Positions 52,245 to 62,016 of a stretch of 64,000 nt of DNA are shown here, piece after piece. The notes under the pieces are model-generated. The model was not told where the DNA came from and ran no database searches. It was given only the letters and a program-made list of their open reading frames with translations. This stretch comes from Amaricoccus macauensis (lineage in GTDB: Bacteria; Pseudomonadota; Alphaproteobacteria; Rhodobacterales; Rhodobacteraceae). Within the stretch, counting starts at the first letter, position 1; the number at the start of each line of letters is the position of its first letter. Location of the stretch: NCBI RefSeq assembly GCF_014201905.1, contig NZ_JACHFM010000001.1:372001-436000 (forward strand), in the 5' to 3' direction. The translations under genes were made by a program, and so were the position numbers.

Positions 52245-52757
52245 TCAGGGGAGAGCCAGCTTCCAGGTCGAGACGCCTTCGCTGCCGTCGCGGCTGAGGC
52301 TCACGTCCTGTGTCCAGCTCGCGACATAGGTCCAGTACGAGTCCTCGATCCAGTCCAGCGTATCGAAACTCGTGGCCACCTGCCGGATTTGACGCACATA
52401 GAGATCGACGCTGTCCTTGATCCACATGTCCTCGCCCTGGATCCGAAGCTCTATCTTCAGATGCGACGGCATTCCCGAGGAGAACTCGATGCCGTACCCC
52501 GGGTAGGGCATCGGATCCCGACCGATCCCCGGCGGCAGCGGCGGCGTCCCGTCGTTTCTCCGCTGGAGCTTCGTCGGGCCGGTGTAGTCGTAGTTCCGGC
52601 TCGCACCGCGCTCGTGATCGTCCTCCGACGGATAGTCGAGGTTCAGCGCGACGATCTCGCGATCATCCCGCAGGATGACCGCCTGAAGCAGGCCGTCCGT
52701 GCCCGCGTCCGGTTGATCCTTCGTGCGAACGTTGAGGCGTATGCCACCAATCCACAT
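52245..52757 (-). CDS. Hypothetical protein with PLAT/LH2-like N-terminus
   Basis: A 170-residue soluble protein. The start IRLNVRTKDQPDAGTDGLLQ recalls the PLAT/LH2 beta-sandwich opening (VxVxTgd..gAGTd), and a Tyr/Trp-rich second half follows (DWIEDSYWTYVASWTQD). No signal peptide is seen. AGGAA precedes the ATG at 52757; an in-frame ATG at 52799 is possible but lacks a ribosome site. PLAT-like domains bind lipids or proteins. The DNA upstream is notably AT-rich. Confidence 0.6.
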   Translation of the reverse strand: MWIGGIRLNVRTKDQPDAGTDGLLQAVILRDDREIVALNLDYPSEDDHERGASRNYDYTGPTKLQRRNDGTPPLPPGIGRDPMPYPGYGIEFSSGMPSHLKIELRIQGEDMWIKDSVDLYVRQIRQVATSFDTLDWIEDSYWTYVASWTQDVSLSRDGSEGVSTWKLALP

Positions 52758-52822
52758 GGCTATTTTCCTATGACAATGGCTTTGTTCAATAAAATGCAAG
52801 TGCTGGAAATATACGCGAATCA

Positions 52823-52859
52823 GCCCGTCGCGACAATCGGACTGATCATCGCGACGGGC
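52823..52859. repeat. Perfect 11-bp inverted repeat between two leftward genes
   Basis: GCCCGTCGCGA (52823-52833) pairs with TCGCGACGGGC (52849-52859) around a 15-base loop, 45 nt beyond the Rieske gene stop. It lacks a T-run in either direction, so it is a factor-assisted terminator, an mRNA end-stabiliser or a protein site. Confidence 0.55.
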
Positions 52860-52903
52860 GTACCGGCGGGCAGGCTACCGGGCAGGCTGGCGCGCCGGCC
52901 TGC

Positions 52904-54037
52904 TCAGGCTGACAGGCGTTCCGCGAGATAGCGCGAGAAGTCGTAGAGCGGCCGCTCCAGATGGCTCATCGGTCCGGCGGCGGCGAGCGGTGAGGAGACG
53001 CCGCGGAACACCCGTTCGGTGCAGCCCTTGTCTTCCTCGTTCACCTCGTCGAGCAGCTTCTTCGTCGCGGCCATATGCGCCTCGTGCTCGGGGTCGGCGA
53101 GGAAGTCCGGCGAGAGGCCGCCGCCGAACGTGATGTGCACCTTCCCCGGCCCCTTCGGATGCAGCGAGAGATACCAGAAGTAGCCGGGCGTCAGGGTGAT
53201 CATGAGCGAGGGATAGATCGCGAAGACCGCGGTCTTGAGCCGCCATTCCCCGGTCAGCGTCGTGTTGTTCTTGTGCGCCACCGACAGGGTGAAGGACGGA
53301 TCCTTGGTGATGAAGTGGATGTTGTAGGCCGGCGCGCCCTCGGGCATGTCCGCGTCGGCGATCGAGGAGACGCCACCGATGGTCGCCGCGTGACACGCCG
53401 GCAGGTGGTAGCTCTCCATGAAGTTCTCGGCGAGCACCTTCCAGTTGGTGTCCCAGACGTGTTCCTCGCGGAAAAGCTCGGTGTAGGTCTCCATCTGGAA
53501 CGGCGCGATCTCGGCCGCGAGCCCGGCGAGCGTGTCGCCGACGGGCGGGGCATCCGGGTTCAGCGTGATGAAGATCCAGCCGAGCCAGACCTCGGAGCGG
53601 ATCTGCGGCAGGCGCATCCCCTCCGCGTGGAAGCACTCGTTCTTGTCCATGTAGGAGGCGTTCTTCAGCCGCCCGTCGAGATCGTACATCCACGCGTGAT
53701 AGGGGCAGGTGATGACCTTGCGCCGGCCGGTGCCCTGCAGCAGCGTCGACATCCGATGCAGGCAGACGTTCGACATAGCGCGGATCTCGCCGGAGTTGTC
53801 GCGCAGGACGATCACCGGCTGGCCGGCGAGCTCGTAGGTCAGGTAGTCACCGTTCTTCTTCAGCGACTCCGCCCGCCCGACACAGATCCAGTCGCGCGAA
53901 AACACCCGGTCGAGCTCGGCCTCGGTGACCGCCTCGGACGTATAGACCGACGGCGGCATTGCCTTTGCCTGGCCGAAAGGCCGCGCGGCCGTCGCCTTCA
54001 GCGCGGTGATGGGATCGATCTGGTCCATCCGGGTCAT
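52904..54037 (-). CDS. Rieske non-haem iron oxygenase alpha subunit (GbcA/CntA-like)
   Basis: A 377-residue ring-hydroxylating-type oxygenase. The Rieske [2Fe-2S] site is Cys92-x-His94 and Cys111-x2-His114 (CPYH). The mononuclear iron ligands His211 and His216 lie in ENFMESYHLPACH. Sequence flavour and length fit the quaternary-amine branch (glycine betaine, carnitine or stachydrine oxygenases) better than aromatic dioxygenases. No beta subunit or reductase gene is adjacent, so it must use a distant electron donor. The ATG at 54037 gives the family N-terminus. Confidence 0.9.
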   Translation of the reverse strand: MTRMDQIDPITALKATAARPFGQAKAMPPSVYTSEAVTEAELDRVFSRDWICVGRAESLKKNGDYLTYELAGQPVIVLRDNSGEIRAMSNVCLHRMSTLLQGTGRRKVITCPYHAWMYDLDGRLKNASYMDKNECFHAEGMRLPQIRSEVWLGWIFITLNPDAPPVGDTLAGLAAEIAPFQMETYTELFREEHVWDTNWKVLAENFMESYHLPACHAATIGGVSSIADADMPEGAPAYNIHFITKDPSFTLSVAHKNNTTLTGEWRLKTAVFAIYPSLMITLTPGYFWYLSLHPKGPGKVHITFGGGLSPDFLADPEHEAHMAATKKLLDEVNEEDKGCTERVFRGVSSPLAAAGPMSHLERPLYDFSRYLAERLSA

Positions 54038-54261
54038 GGTGGCTCTCCGCTGCCTCGACGCCCCGGGGATGGCGGGGCTGGAAAAACGATCGGCCCTTGC
54101 AGGACCCGAGTCGAGAGGCTGCACCGGGTCCAGAGCCTTGTGTGGCACCATGACGCTTTGGCGACATCGGACCAAGCACGACTTGGCGAAGGCTTGCTTC
54201 GGTTTTTCCGAGGCTGCCCGGGTCGATTGCAAAGCCGTCCCTCTCCCGGCACTTAGGACAC

Positions 54262-56010
54262 ATGGACGAGCACCTGCCCTTCTCCGCGCCGAAACGCCTG
54301 CGCGCCCTCGTCCGGTCACGGGAGTCGAGCATCATCGTGCTCGCCGCGGTGGTCGGCGCCGCTGGCGGCCTCGTGGTCGCCGGCATGGGGGCGCTCGCCG
54401 AGCTGATGCATTCCGTGCTCTTCGGCATCCCGTTCCGCCAGCGTCTGTCGGCCCTGCCGGAAATCCTGCCGTGGCAGGCGCTGATCCCGGCGGTCGGCGG
54501 GGTCGTCCTCGGGCTCTCGTTCCTGCTCCTCGCGAAGTGGCGGCCGGAGCCGCCGGTCGATCCGATCGAGGCGAACGCGCTGCGCGGCGGCCGCATGTCG
54601 ATCCGCGACAGCGCCGTCGTCGCGGCGCAGACCGTCTGGTCGAGCGGCGTCGGCGCCTCCGTCGGGCTCGAAGCCGGCTACACCCAGCTTTCGAGCGGCC
54701 TCGCCTCATGGCTCGGCCGGGTCTTTCACGTACGGCGCAACGACCTGCGCCTGCTCGTCGGCTGCGGCACGGCCGGCGCGATCGCCGGCGCCTTCGGCGC
54801 CCCCCTCGGCGGCGCGTTCTATGCCTTCGAACTCGTCATTGGCGCTTACGCCCCGATCGGGCTGGCGCCGGTCGGGATCGCCGCCCTGAACGGCTGGTTC
54901 GTCGCGCGGGCGCTCGGGCCGCACACGCTCGAGCTTTTCGCCCTCAGCGCCCACACCATCACCGGGCGCGATCTCGTCACCGCCAGCCTGCTCGGGGTGG
55001 CGGCGGCATTCTTCGGCATCACTCTCATGCGCGGGGTCGAGCTGTGGGAGCGGCTGATGCGCCGCCTGCACCTGCCGATGCCGGTGCGTCTCGGGATCGG
55101 CGGCTCGATCGTCGGTGGCCTCGCGCTGGTGACGCCGCAGGTCCTGGCGTCGGGCCACGGCGCGCTGCACGTGAACTCGGTGCTGACCCTGCCGATCGGC
55201 CTCGTGGCGATAATCCTCGTCTGCAAGTCGGTGGCATCGATCGTCTCGCTCGGCTCGGGATTTCGCGGCGGGCTGTTCTTCGCCTCACTGCTGCTCGGGG
55301 CGCTGGGGGGGCGGCTTTTCGCGGAAGCCGGCAATGCGCTCTGGCCCGGCGCCGGCCTCGAGTCCGACGTCTATGCCGTGCTCGGCCTCGGCGCGCTCTC
55401 TGCCTCGGTGATCGGCGGGCCGCTCACCATGACCTTCATCGTGCTGGAGACCACCGGCGACTTCTGGCTCGCCGCCGCGGTGCTCATCGCGGTCATCGTC
55501 GCCACCGTCATCACCCGCGAGCTTTTCGGCTACAGCTTCGCCACCTGGCGCTTCCACCTGCGCGGCGAGACGATCCGCAGCGCGGCCGACGTCGGCTGGA
55601 TCCGCGATCTCACCGTCGGGCGGATGATGCGCCCCGACCTCAAGACCGTGCCGCGCGACACCAGCCTCGAGCGGTTCCGCGAACTCTACCCGCTCGGTTC
55701 GGCGACCCGCGTCGTGGTGCTCGATCGCGACGAGACCTATGCCGGCATGGTGATCGTCACCGACGCGCACGGCGTGACCGACCCCGAGATCCGCGGCATC
55801 GGCCCGATCCTGCGGCTCCCCAAGACCGTGCTGAAGCCCAGCATGAACATCCGCGAGGCGGCGCTGCAATTCGACCGGGCCGAGGCCGAGGCGCTCGCCG
55901 TCACCGACGCGCAGAACCACCCCGTGGGGCTCCTGACCGAAGCCTACGTGCTCCGGCGCTACGCCGACGAGTCCGAGCGGCGCCGGCGCGAGATGCTGGG
56001 CGAGGGGTAG
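54262..56010 (+). CDS. ClC-type chloride channel/antiporter with CBS region
   Basis: A 582-residue membrane protein. About ten to twelve helices are followed by a cytoplasmic C-terminal region with CBS-like repeats (from about 455, LTVGRMMRPDLKTVPRDTSLERF). The selectivity filter is divergent: the GKEGP-like motif reads GLEAGYTQ, keeping the gating Glu but losing the Pro. The GxFxP-like motif reads GFRGGLFFASLL. Such changes suggest altered ion choice (for example fluoride or nitrate) or channel rather than antiport action. It stands alone, divergent from the Rieske gene. Confidence 0.9.
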   Translation: MDEHLPFSAPKRLRALVRSRESSIIVLAAVVGAAGGLVVAGMGALAELMHSVLFGIPFRQRLSALPEILPWQALIPAVGGVVLGLSFLLLAKWRPEPPVDPIEANALRGGRMSIRDSAVVAAQTVWSSGVGASVGLEAGYTQLSSGLASWLGRVFHVRRNDLRLLVGCGTAGAIAGAFGAPLGGAFYAFELVIGAYAPIGLAPVGIAALNGWFVARALGPHTLELFALSAHTITGRDLVTASLLGVAAAFFGITLMRGVELWERLMRRLHLPMPVRLGIGGSIVGGLALVTPQVLASGHGALHVNSVLTLPIGLVAIILVCKSVASIVSLGSGFRGGLFFASLLLGALGGRLFAEAGNALWPGAGLESDVYAVLGLGALSASVIGGPLTMTFIVLETTGDFWLAAAVLIAVIVATVITRELFGYSFATWRFHLRGETIRSAADVGWIRDLTVGRMMRPDLKTVPRDTSLERFRELYPLGSATRVVVLDRDETYAGMVIVTDAHGVTDPEIRGIGPILRLPKTVLKPSMNIREAALQFDRAEAEALAVTDAQNHPVGLLTEAYVLRRYADESERRRREMLGEG

Positions 56011-56043
56011 CCGGTCGGGTCGGCGCCCGACAGGGCCACGGCA

Positions 56044-57219
56044 TCAGGCCGCGTCGAGCGGCACCACGCGCACGGTGTTGCCAGCCGCCGCGAGGGCGAT
56101 CTCGCCCCGCTTCAGCCGGAGCGCGTCGGCGCCGAACACCTCGAGGCGCCAGCCGTGCAGCGCCGGGATCTGCTCCTCCGGCGTGCCGTTCGCCAGCGCG
56201 TCGAGATCGGCGCTCGAGGCGATGAGCCGCTGGGCAACGCCGGCCTGCTCGGAGCGCGCCTTCAGGAGCACGCGCAGCAGGTCCGCCAGCGCCTCGGAGC
56301 CCGGCTTGCGCGCCAGTGACTCGGGCGGATGCGGCACCTCGTCGGCGGGCAGCGTCTCGGCCGAGGCGATGGCGGCGAGCAGCCCGTCGGCGATCTCGCC
56401 CCGCCGCGCCTCCCGCAGCAGCAGCCGCGACTTGCCAAGCTCCTCCGCGCTCTTCGGCCGGTTCGCCGCCAGCTCCAGCAGCGCGTCGTCCTTGAGGATG
56501 CGCGCGCGCGGCACGTTCTTCGACTGCGCCATCGTCTCGCGGAAGCGGGCGAGCTCGCGCAGCGCCGCGAGGAAGCGCGGCGCCGTCGAGCGCGTCTTGA
56601 TCCGCGCCCAGGCCTCGGTCGGGTCGGTGCGGTAGGTCGCGGGATCGGTGAGGACCGCCAGCTCTTCCTCGACCCACGGCCCGCGCCCGGTCTCCTGAAG
56701 CTGCTTCGAGAGGACCTCGTAGATCCGCCGCAGATGCGTCACGTCGGCCAGCGCATAGGCCATCTGCGCCTGACTGAGCGGCCGCCGGCTCCAGTCGGTG
56801 AAGCGCGACGACTTGTCGATCGTGGCGCGCGCCACCTGGCGCACCAGCGTCTCGTAGCCCACCTGATCGCCGTAGCCGCAGACCATGGCCGCGACCTGCG
56901 TGTCAAAGAAAGGCGCAGGCAGCGTGCCGGCCTCGGTCTCGAAGATCTCGAGATCCTGCCGCGCGGCGTGGAAAACCTTTACGACGTTGCGGTTGCGAAA
57001 CAGCTCGTAAAGCGGCTCGAGCGAGAGGTTCTCGGCCAGCGTATCCACCAGCACGGCCCCTTCGTCGCCCTTGCCCGGACGGGCGAGCTGCACCAGACAA
57101 AGCTGGGCGTAGTAGGTGCGCTCCCGCAGGAATTCGGTATCGACGGTAATGTAGGGAAAGCCCGCCGCCTCGGCACAGAACCGCGCAAGCGTGTCGGTGT
57201 CGGTGATGGGCGGGGTCAC
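56044..57219 (-). CDS. rnd: Ribonuclease D
   Basis: A 391-residue 3'-5' exoribonuclease of the DEDDy group that trims tRNA and other stable RNAs. The exonuclease motifs are VDTEFLRERTYY, VFHAARQDLEIFE and YALADVTHL, the last with the general-base Tyr. An HRDC-like helical domain follows (about 205-290). The GTG at 57219 is preceded by GGGAG at good spacing; an upstream start would add only a short non-family extension. Confidence 0.94.
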   Translation of the reverse strand: MTPPITDTDTLARFCAEAAGFPYITVDTEFLRERTYYAQLCLVQLARPGKGDEGAVLVDTLAENLSLEPLYELFRNRNVVKVFHAARQDLEIFETEAGTLPAPFFDTQVAAMVCGYGDQVGYETLVRQVARATIDKSSRFTDWSRRPLSQAQMAYALADVTHLRRIYEVLSKQLQETGRGPWVEEELAVLTDPATYRTDPTEAWARIKTRSTAPRFLAALRELARFRETMAQSKNVPRARILKDDALLELAANRPKSAEELGKSRLLLREARRGEIADGLLAAIASAETLPADEVPHPPESLARKPGSEALADLLRVLLKARSEQAGVAQRLIASSADLDALANGTPEEQIPALHGWRLEVFGADALRLKRGEIALAAAGNTVRVVPLDAA

Positions 57220-57319
57220 GCGGAGACTCCCGTCAGGCGGTGCCCGAATGCCCACACGGATTCGTATGATGTGAAATCAAGCACTTGCAAAGCAGGCTCC
57301 AAAACGGGTGCCGACGGGT

Positions 57320-57337
57320 TTGTCATACCAGCGTCAG
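57320..57337 (+). promoter_or_regulatory. Pho box upstream of pstS
   Basis: TTGTCAT, four bases, then GCGTCAG resembles the PhoB site CTGTCAT-N4-CTGTCAT (six of seven in the first half, the GTCA core in the second). It is 132 nt before the pstS start, in the gene-free 250 bases between rnd and pstS. It predicts induction by phosphate starvation. phoB and phoR are not in the window. Confidence 0.6.
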
Positions 57338-57469
57338 CATGGCAAGCACTGCTCCCCGGCCGCGCCGGCGGCCGTCGGCGGCTTGTCGCGCGGCCCGATC
57401 GTCGGCACGGTCCCTCCGGGCCATCGCGCCCGACCGAATCGCCCAGCCGCCCGAAGAGGAATCCCCCCG

Positions 57470-58507
57470 GTGCCCCGCTTCGCTCTGCTCGCCCTCTGCC
57501 TCGCGTTGCCGGCCGTTGCCGGTGCCCCCGCCGCCGGGGCCGCGGCGACGCGCGACCAGGTGCGCGTGGTCGGCTCGTCGACGGCGTTCCCCTACACGCA
57601 GGCCGTGGCTGAGGAATTCGCCGACGAGACCGGCCAGCTCTCGCCGGTGGTGGAGGCGACCGGAACCGGCGGCGGGATGCGGCTCTTCTGCTCGGGCGTC
57701 GGCCCGCGCACACCGGACGTCATCGCCGCCTCACGCCGGATTCTGCCCTCCGAGCTCGCCGCCTGCCAGCGGAACGGCGTCACCGACCTGATCGGGGCCC
57801 GCTTCGCCGACGACGCGGTCATCCTCGCCCAGTCGCGTCAGGCGCCGTGGACCGACTTCACCCGCGCCCAGATCTTTCAGGCGGTCGCGGCCTCGGTGGA
57901 GATCGCGGGCGAGATCGTCCCGAACCCCTACCGGAACTGGCACCAGATCGACCCGAACCTGCCGGATGCGGCGATCGAGATCATCGGGCCGCCCCTCACC
58001 TCCGGCACCCGCGACGCCTTCGTGAAGCTGGTCCTCAATCAGGGCTGCCTCGCCTTCCCGGCCATCGAGGCGCTGCCGGAGCCGCAGCGCGCCGATGTCT
58101 GCAGCCGGATCCGGCGGGACGGCGTCTTCGTCGTGGCGACCGAGAGCGACAACGTCATCGTCCGCCAGCTCGCCGCCGATCCCGGCGCCATCGGCATCTT
58201 CGGCTACACCATGCTGCACCAGAACGCAGACTGGTTGCGCGGCGCGGCGCTCGACGGCGTCGCACCGACCCGCGAGGCGATCATGTCGGGCGCCTATGGC
58301 GCCGTCCGATCGCTCTACCTCTACGTCAAGAACGCCCACCGCGGGGTGATCCGCGGGCTCGACGGCTTCCTCGCGGAATACACCTCCGAGGCGGCGATCG
58401 GCCCCGATGGCTACCTCGTCCAGCTCGGGCTGATCCCGCTTGCCACTGCCGACCGCGAGAGCCTCCGGGCGGCGGTCGTCGGTGGCATGCCGCCCAGGCG
58501 CGACTGA
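57470..58507 (+). CDS. pstS: Phosphate ABC transporter substrate-binding protein
   Basis: A 345-residue periplasmic phosphate-binding protein. It has a signal peptide (about 1-24), the family start VRVVGSSTAFPYTQAVAEEF, and ligand segments GTGGGMRLFCSGVG and SGTRDAFVKLV. The GTG at 57470 has AGAGGA ten bases upstream; the frame runs on upstream without family features. It is the first gene of pstSCAB and delivers phosphate to PstC/PstA. Confidence 0.93.
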   Translation: MPRFALLALCLALPAVAGAPAAGAAATRDQVRVVGSSTAFPYTQAVAEEFADETGQLSPVVEATGTGGGMRLFCSGVGPRTPDVIAASRRILPSELAACQRNGVTDLIGARFADDAVILAQSRQAPWTDFTRAQIFQAVAASVEIAGEIVPNPYRNWHQIDPNLPDAAIEIIGPPLTSGTRDAFVKLVLNQGCLAFPAIEALPEPQRADVCSRIRRDGVFVVATESDNVIVRQLAADPGAIGIFGYTMLHQNADWLRGAALDGVAPTREAIMSGAYGAVRSLYLYVKNAHRGVIRGLDGFLAEYTSEAAIGPDGYLVQLGLIPLATADRESLRAAVVGGMPPRRD

Positions 58508-58519
58508 GCGCGGCCCGCC

Positions 58520-59890
58520 ATGCCCGGATCGCTCATCCTCTCCACCCTGCTTTTCGCCGCGGCGGCGTTCTTCCTCGGCCGCGCCGCCGCCCGACCGTTC
58601 GGCACCGGCGCGCGGTCGCGCCCGGTCTACCACGGCGCGCTCCTCGCGCTCTGGGTGGCGCTGCCCGGGCTCGCCGTCACCGTCGCCTGGGCGCTCGCCC
58701 AGCCGGCGCTCCTCGACCGGCTGCTCCTCGCCGGACTGCCGGCGGGCTCCGTCGACGCCATCGGAACCGGCGGCCGCGCCCTCGTCCTCGCGCAGATCCA
58801 CGCCCTCGCCGAAGGCCGTGCCCTGCCCCATCTCGACGCGGTCATCGTCGAGGCCGGCGCCCGGCTCAGCCGCTGGCGCGAGATCGGCCGGCTCGCCCTC
58901 TTCGCCACGGTCGCCGCCACCCTGCTCGTCAGCTTTCTTGTCGCCCGCACCCGGATCACCCCGCGCCTGCACGCCCGCGCCGCGGTGGAGCGCGCGCTGA
59001 CGGTCGGGCTCGTCGTCTGCGCCTCGGTCGCGCTCCTCACCACCGTCGCGCTGCTGGTCGCCCTGCTGCGCGAGACGGTGGAGTTCTTCCGCCTCGTGCC
59101 GCCGGCGGAGTTCCTGTTCGGCACCAACTGGGATCCGCAGGTGGCGTTTCGGTCGGACCAGATCGCCGGGACAGGTGCCTTCGGCGCGGCGTCGGTCTTT
59201 GCCGGCACACTCCTCGTCGCGGCCATCGCCATGGCGGTCGCGGTGCCGCTCGGCCTGCTGATCGCGATCCACCTCGTCGAATACGCCCGGCCCGGCACCC
59301 GTGCCTGGGCAAAGCCCGCCCTCGAAATCCTCGCGGGCGTGCCGACCGTGGCCTACTTCTTCGCGGCCCTGCTCGCGGTGGCCCCCGCGATCCAGCACGC
59401 CGGCCGCGCCCTCGGACTCGTGGTCTCGCCGAATTCGGCTCTCGCGGTCGGCCTCGTCACCGGGATCATGATCCTGCCACTGGTCTCGTCACTGGCGGAC
59501 GACGCGCTCAGGGCCGTGCCGCAGGACCTGCGCCAGGCCTCGCTCGCGGTCGGCGCCACCCGCGCCGAGACCGTGCTGCACGTGCTCCTGCCCGCGGCCA
59601 TGCCGGGCATCCTCGGCGGCGTGCTTCTCGCACTGTCGCGGGCGGTCGGTGAGACGATGATCGTGCTGATGGCGGCCGGGCTGGTGGCGACGATCTCCCT
59701 CGACCCGCTCGGCACCACCACCACGGTCACGGTGCAGATCGCGACGCTTCTAGCCGTGGATGCCCCGTTCGACGACCCGCGCACCCTCGCCGCCTACGCG
59801 CTCGGCCTGACCCTCTTCGTGGTGACCTTCGGCCTCAATCTTCTCGCGCTGAGGCTGGTGCGGCGCGCCAGCCGGACGGACGCGTCATGA
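58520..59890 (+). CDS. pstC: Phosphate ABC transporter permease PstC
   Basis: A 456-residue permease. An extended N-terminal part (about 1-190, with a predicted extracytoplasmic segment) precedes the standard six-helix domain. The EAA-type loop reads RQASLAVGATRAETVLHVLLPAAMPGI. The phrase VGETMIVLMAAGLVA is typical of PstC. It overlaps pstA by four bases. Confidence 0.94.
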   Translation: MPGSLILSTLLFAAAAFFLGRAAARPFGTGARSRPVYHGALLALWVALPGLAVTVAWALAQPALLDRLLLAGLPAGSVDAIGTGGRALVLAQIHALAEGRALPHLDAVIVEAGARLSRWREIGRLALFATVAATLLVSFLVARTRITPRLHARAAVERALTVGLVVCASVALLTTVALLVALLRETVEFFRLVPPAEFLFGTNWDPQVAFRSDQIAGTGAFGAASVFAGTLLVAAIAMAVAVPLGLLIAIHLVEYARPGTRAWAKPALEILAGVPTVAYFFAALLAVAPAIQHAGRALGLVVSPNSALAVGLVTGIMILPLVSSLADDALRAVPQDLRQASLAVGATRAETVLHVLLPAAMPGILGGVLLALSRAVGETMIVLMAAGLVATISLDPLGTTTTVTVQIATLLAVDAPFDDPRTLAAYALGLTLFVVTFGLNLLALRLVRRASRTDAS

Positions 59891-61152
59891 CGTCCCTGCC
59901 GCCCCCCGACGTCCGGCGCGATGCCCGCCGGCGCCGCCGCCGCGCCGTCGATGTCTGGCTGCGCCGACTCGGCGCCGGCGCCGTGGTGTTCGCCCTCGGG
60001 CTCGCCGGGCTGATGCTCACGGCAATCATCGTGGCGAGCCTGCCCGCGCTCACCCAGACCACGGTACGCGTCGACTTCGAGATCGACCCGACCCTCGTCT
60101 CCGCAACCGACCCCGCCGCCGGCGACTTCCGCGCCATCGTGGCGCGCGGCGCGGCGGCGCTCTTCCCCGATGCCCCGCCGGCCGAGGCATCCGCGGCCCA
60201 GCGCATCCTCACGCCCGCCGCGACGCGCATCCTGCGACAGGAGGTGCTCCGGAACCCCGACCTGATCGGCCGGCGACTCGCGCTCGCGGTCCCCGCCGCC
60301 GGCCCCTACGACCAGCTCGCCCGGGATCACGTGGACCGGCAGGCACCCGAGACGCGGCGCCAGCTCGACGACGCCGACATCGCGCGCTTCGACCGCCTCA
60401 CGGCCGACGGCCGCGTGGCGCGGTCGCTGAATTTCGGGCTTCTCTTCAATGGCGACAGCCGCTTTCCCGAAGTGGCCGGACTCGCGGGCGCCATCACCGG
60501 CTCGGCGATGGCGCTCGCGATCTGCCTCGCGATATGCCTGCCGATCGGGATCGCGACGGCGATCCTGATGGTGGAGTTCGCGCCGCGAAACCGCCTGACC
60601 GTGGTGATCGAGGCGAACGTCAACAACCTCGCCGCCGTGCCGCCGATCCTCTACGGGCTGCTCGGCCTGGCCGTCTTCATCACATGCTTCGGGCTGCCGC
60701 GCTCCTCGCCGCTGGTCGCGGGGATGGTGCTGGCGCTCATGACGTTGCCGACCGTCGTCATCGCCACGAGCCTCGCGCTGCGCCGGGTGCCGATGGCGAT
60801 CCGCGAGGCAGGCTTCGCGGTCGGGGCCTCGCGGTATCAGGTCGTGCTCCACCACGTGCTGCCGCTGGCGCTGCCGGGGATCCTGACCGGAGCCATCGCC
60901 GCGATCTCGCAGGCGCTCGGCGAGGCGGCGCCGTTGCTTCTCATCGGCATGAACGCATTCGTGACCAGCGTGCCGCACGGCGTGACCGAGGCCGCCACGA
61001 CCCTGCCCACCCAGATCCTGCTCTGGTCCGAGAGCCCGCAGCCCGGCTTCGTCGCCCGCGCCGCCGCGGCGATCCTCGTGCTGCTCGCCTCGCTCGTCGC
61101 GCTCAACGGCATCGCCGTGTTGCTGCGCCACCGCGCCGAGCGTCGGCGATAA
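59887..61152 (+). CDS. pstA: Phosphate ABC transporter permease PstA (DUF3333-type)
   Basis: A 421-residue permease with an N-terminal helix and a long periplasmic insertion (about 45-190, the DUF3333 type common in alphaproteobacteria), then six helices. The coupling loop is [27 protein letters not shown], followed by [18 protein letters not shown] overlap with pstC shows coupling. It forms the phosphate pore with PstC. Confidence 0.94.
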   Translation: MTSLPPPDVRRDARRRRRRAVDVWLRRLGAGAVVFALGLAGLMLTAIIVASLPALTQTTVRVDFEIDPTLVSATDPAAGDFRAIVARGAAALFPDAPPAEASAAQRILTPAATRILRQEVLRNPDLIGRRLALAVPAAGPYDQLARDHVDRQAPETRRQLDDADIARFDRLTADGRVARSLNFGLLFNGDSRFPEVAGLAGAITGSAMALAICLAICLPIGIATAILMVEFAPRNRLTVVIEANVNNLAAVPPILYGLLGLAVFITCFGLPRSSPLVAGMVLALMTLPTVVIATSLALRRVPMAIREAGFAVGASRYQVVLHHVLPLALPGILTGAIAAISQALGEAAPLLLIGMNAFVTSVPHGVTEAATTLPTQILLWSESPQPGFVARAAAAILVLLASLVALNGIAVLLRHRAERRR

Positions 61153-61198
61153 CCGCCCCCGGTGGACATCGGCGCCGTCACATTGCACATCATGCCGG

Positions 61199-62005
61199 AT
61201 GGCGCGACCAAGCCTCCTTCTCGCCGCTTCCACGGCCGAACCCAGCCCGCCGACCAAGATATCGGCTCAGGGAATTTCTGCATGGTACGGGCCGATCCGG
61301 GCCCTTGAGAACGTGTGCCTCGAGATCCCCTCGAACCGGGTGACGGCCCTGATCGGCCCCTCGGGTTGTGGCAAGACCACGTTCCTGCGCTGCCTGAACC
61401 GGCTGAACGACACCATCCCCGGCGCCCGCGTCACCGGCACGATCCGCCTCGACGGTGTCGACATCATGGGCCAGTACATCGATGTGGCGGAGCTCAGGAC
61501 CCGCGTCGGCATGGTCTTCCAGAAGCCGAACCCGTTTCCGAAATCCGTCTTCGAGAACGTCGCCTACGGCCCGCGCATCCACGGCCTCGCCCACAGCCGG
61601 GCCGAACTCAGCGTCATCGTCGAGAGCGCGCTGCGCCACGCCGGGCTCTGGGACGAGGTGAAGGACCGCCTCGCCTCGCCGGGCACCGCGCTTTCCGGCG
61701 GCCAGCAGCAGCGGCTCTGCATCGCGCGCGCCATCGCCACCCAGCCCGAGGTCCTGCTCATGGACGAGCCGGCGGCGGCTCTCGACCCGATCGCCACCTC
61801 GCTCATCGAGGCGCTGATCGACGATCTGCGCGAAAGCTACACCATCGTCGTCGTCACCCACTCCATGCAGCAGGCGGCGCGCATCAGCCAGCACACCGCC
61901 TTCCTCGACCATGGTCGTCTGGTCGAAGTGGGCGAGACCACTGAGATCTTCTCGACACCGCGCGAAAAACAGACCGAAGATTACATCACCGGCAAGATCG
62001 GCTAG
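61199..62005 (+). CDS. pstB: Phosphate ABC transporter ATP-binding protein
   Basis: A 268-residue ATPase with Walker [10 protein letters not shown], signature LSGGQQQRL and Walker [13 protein letters not shown] (usual PstB form DEPCSALDP). [20 protein letters not shown] and the ending [14 protein letters not shown] are diagnostic of PstB. The ATG at 61199 has a weak ribosome site; an ATG seven bases earlier is out of frame. It energises phosphate import. Confidence 0.95.
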   Translation: MARPSLLLAASTAEPSPPTKISAQGISAWYGPIRALENVCLEIPSNRVTALIGPSGCGKTTFLRCLNRLNDTIPGARVTGTIRLDGVDIMGQYIDVAELRTRVGMVFQKPNPFPKSVFENVAYGPRIHGLAHSRAELSVIVESALRHAGLWDEVKDRLASPGTALSGGQQQRLCIARAIATQPEVLLMDEPAAALDPIATSLIEALIDDLRESYTIVVVTHSMQQAARISQHTAFLDHGRLVEVGETTEIFSTPREKQTEDYITGKIG

Positions 62006-62016
62006 CGAGGACTTAC

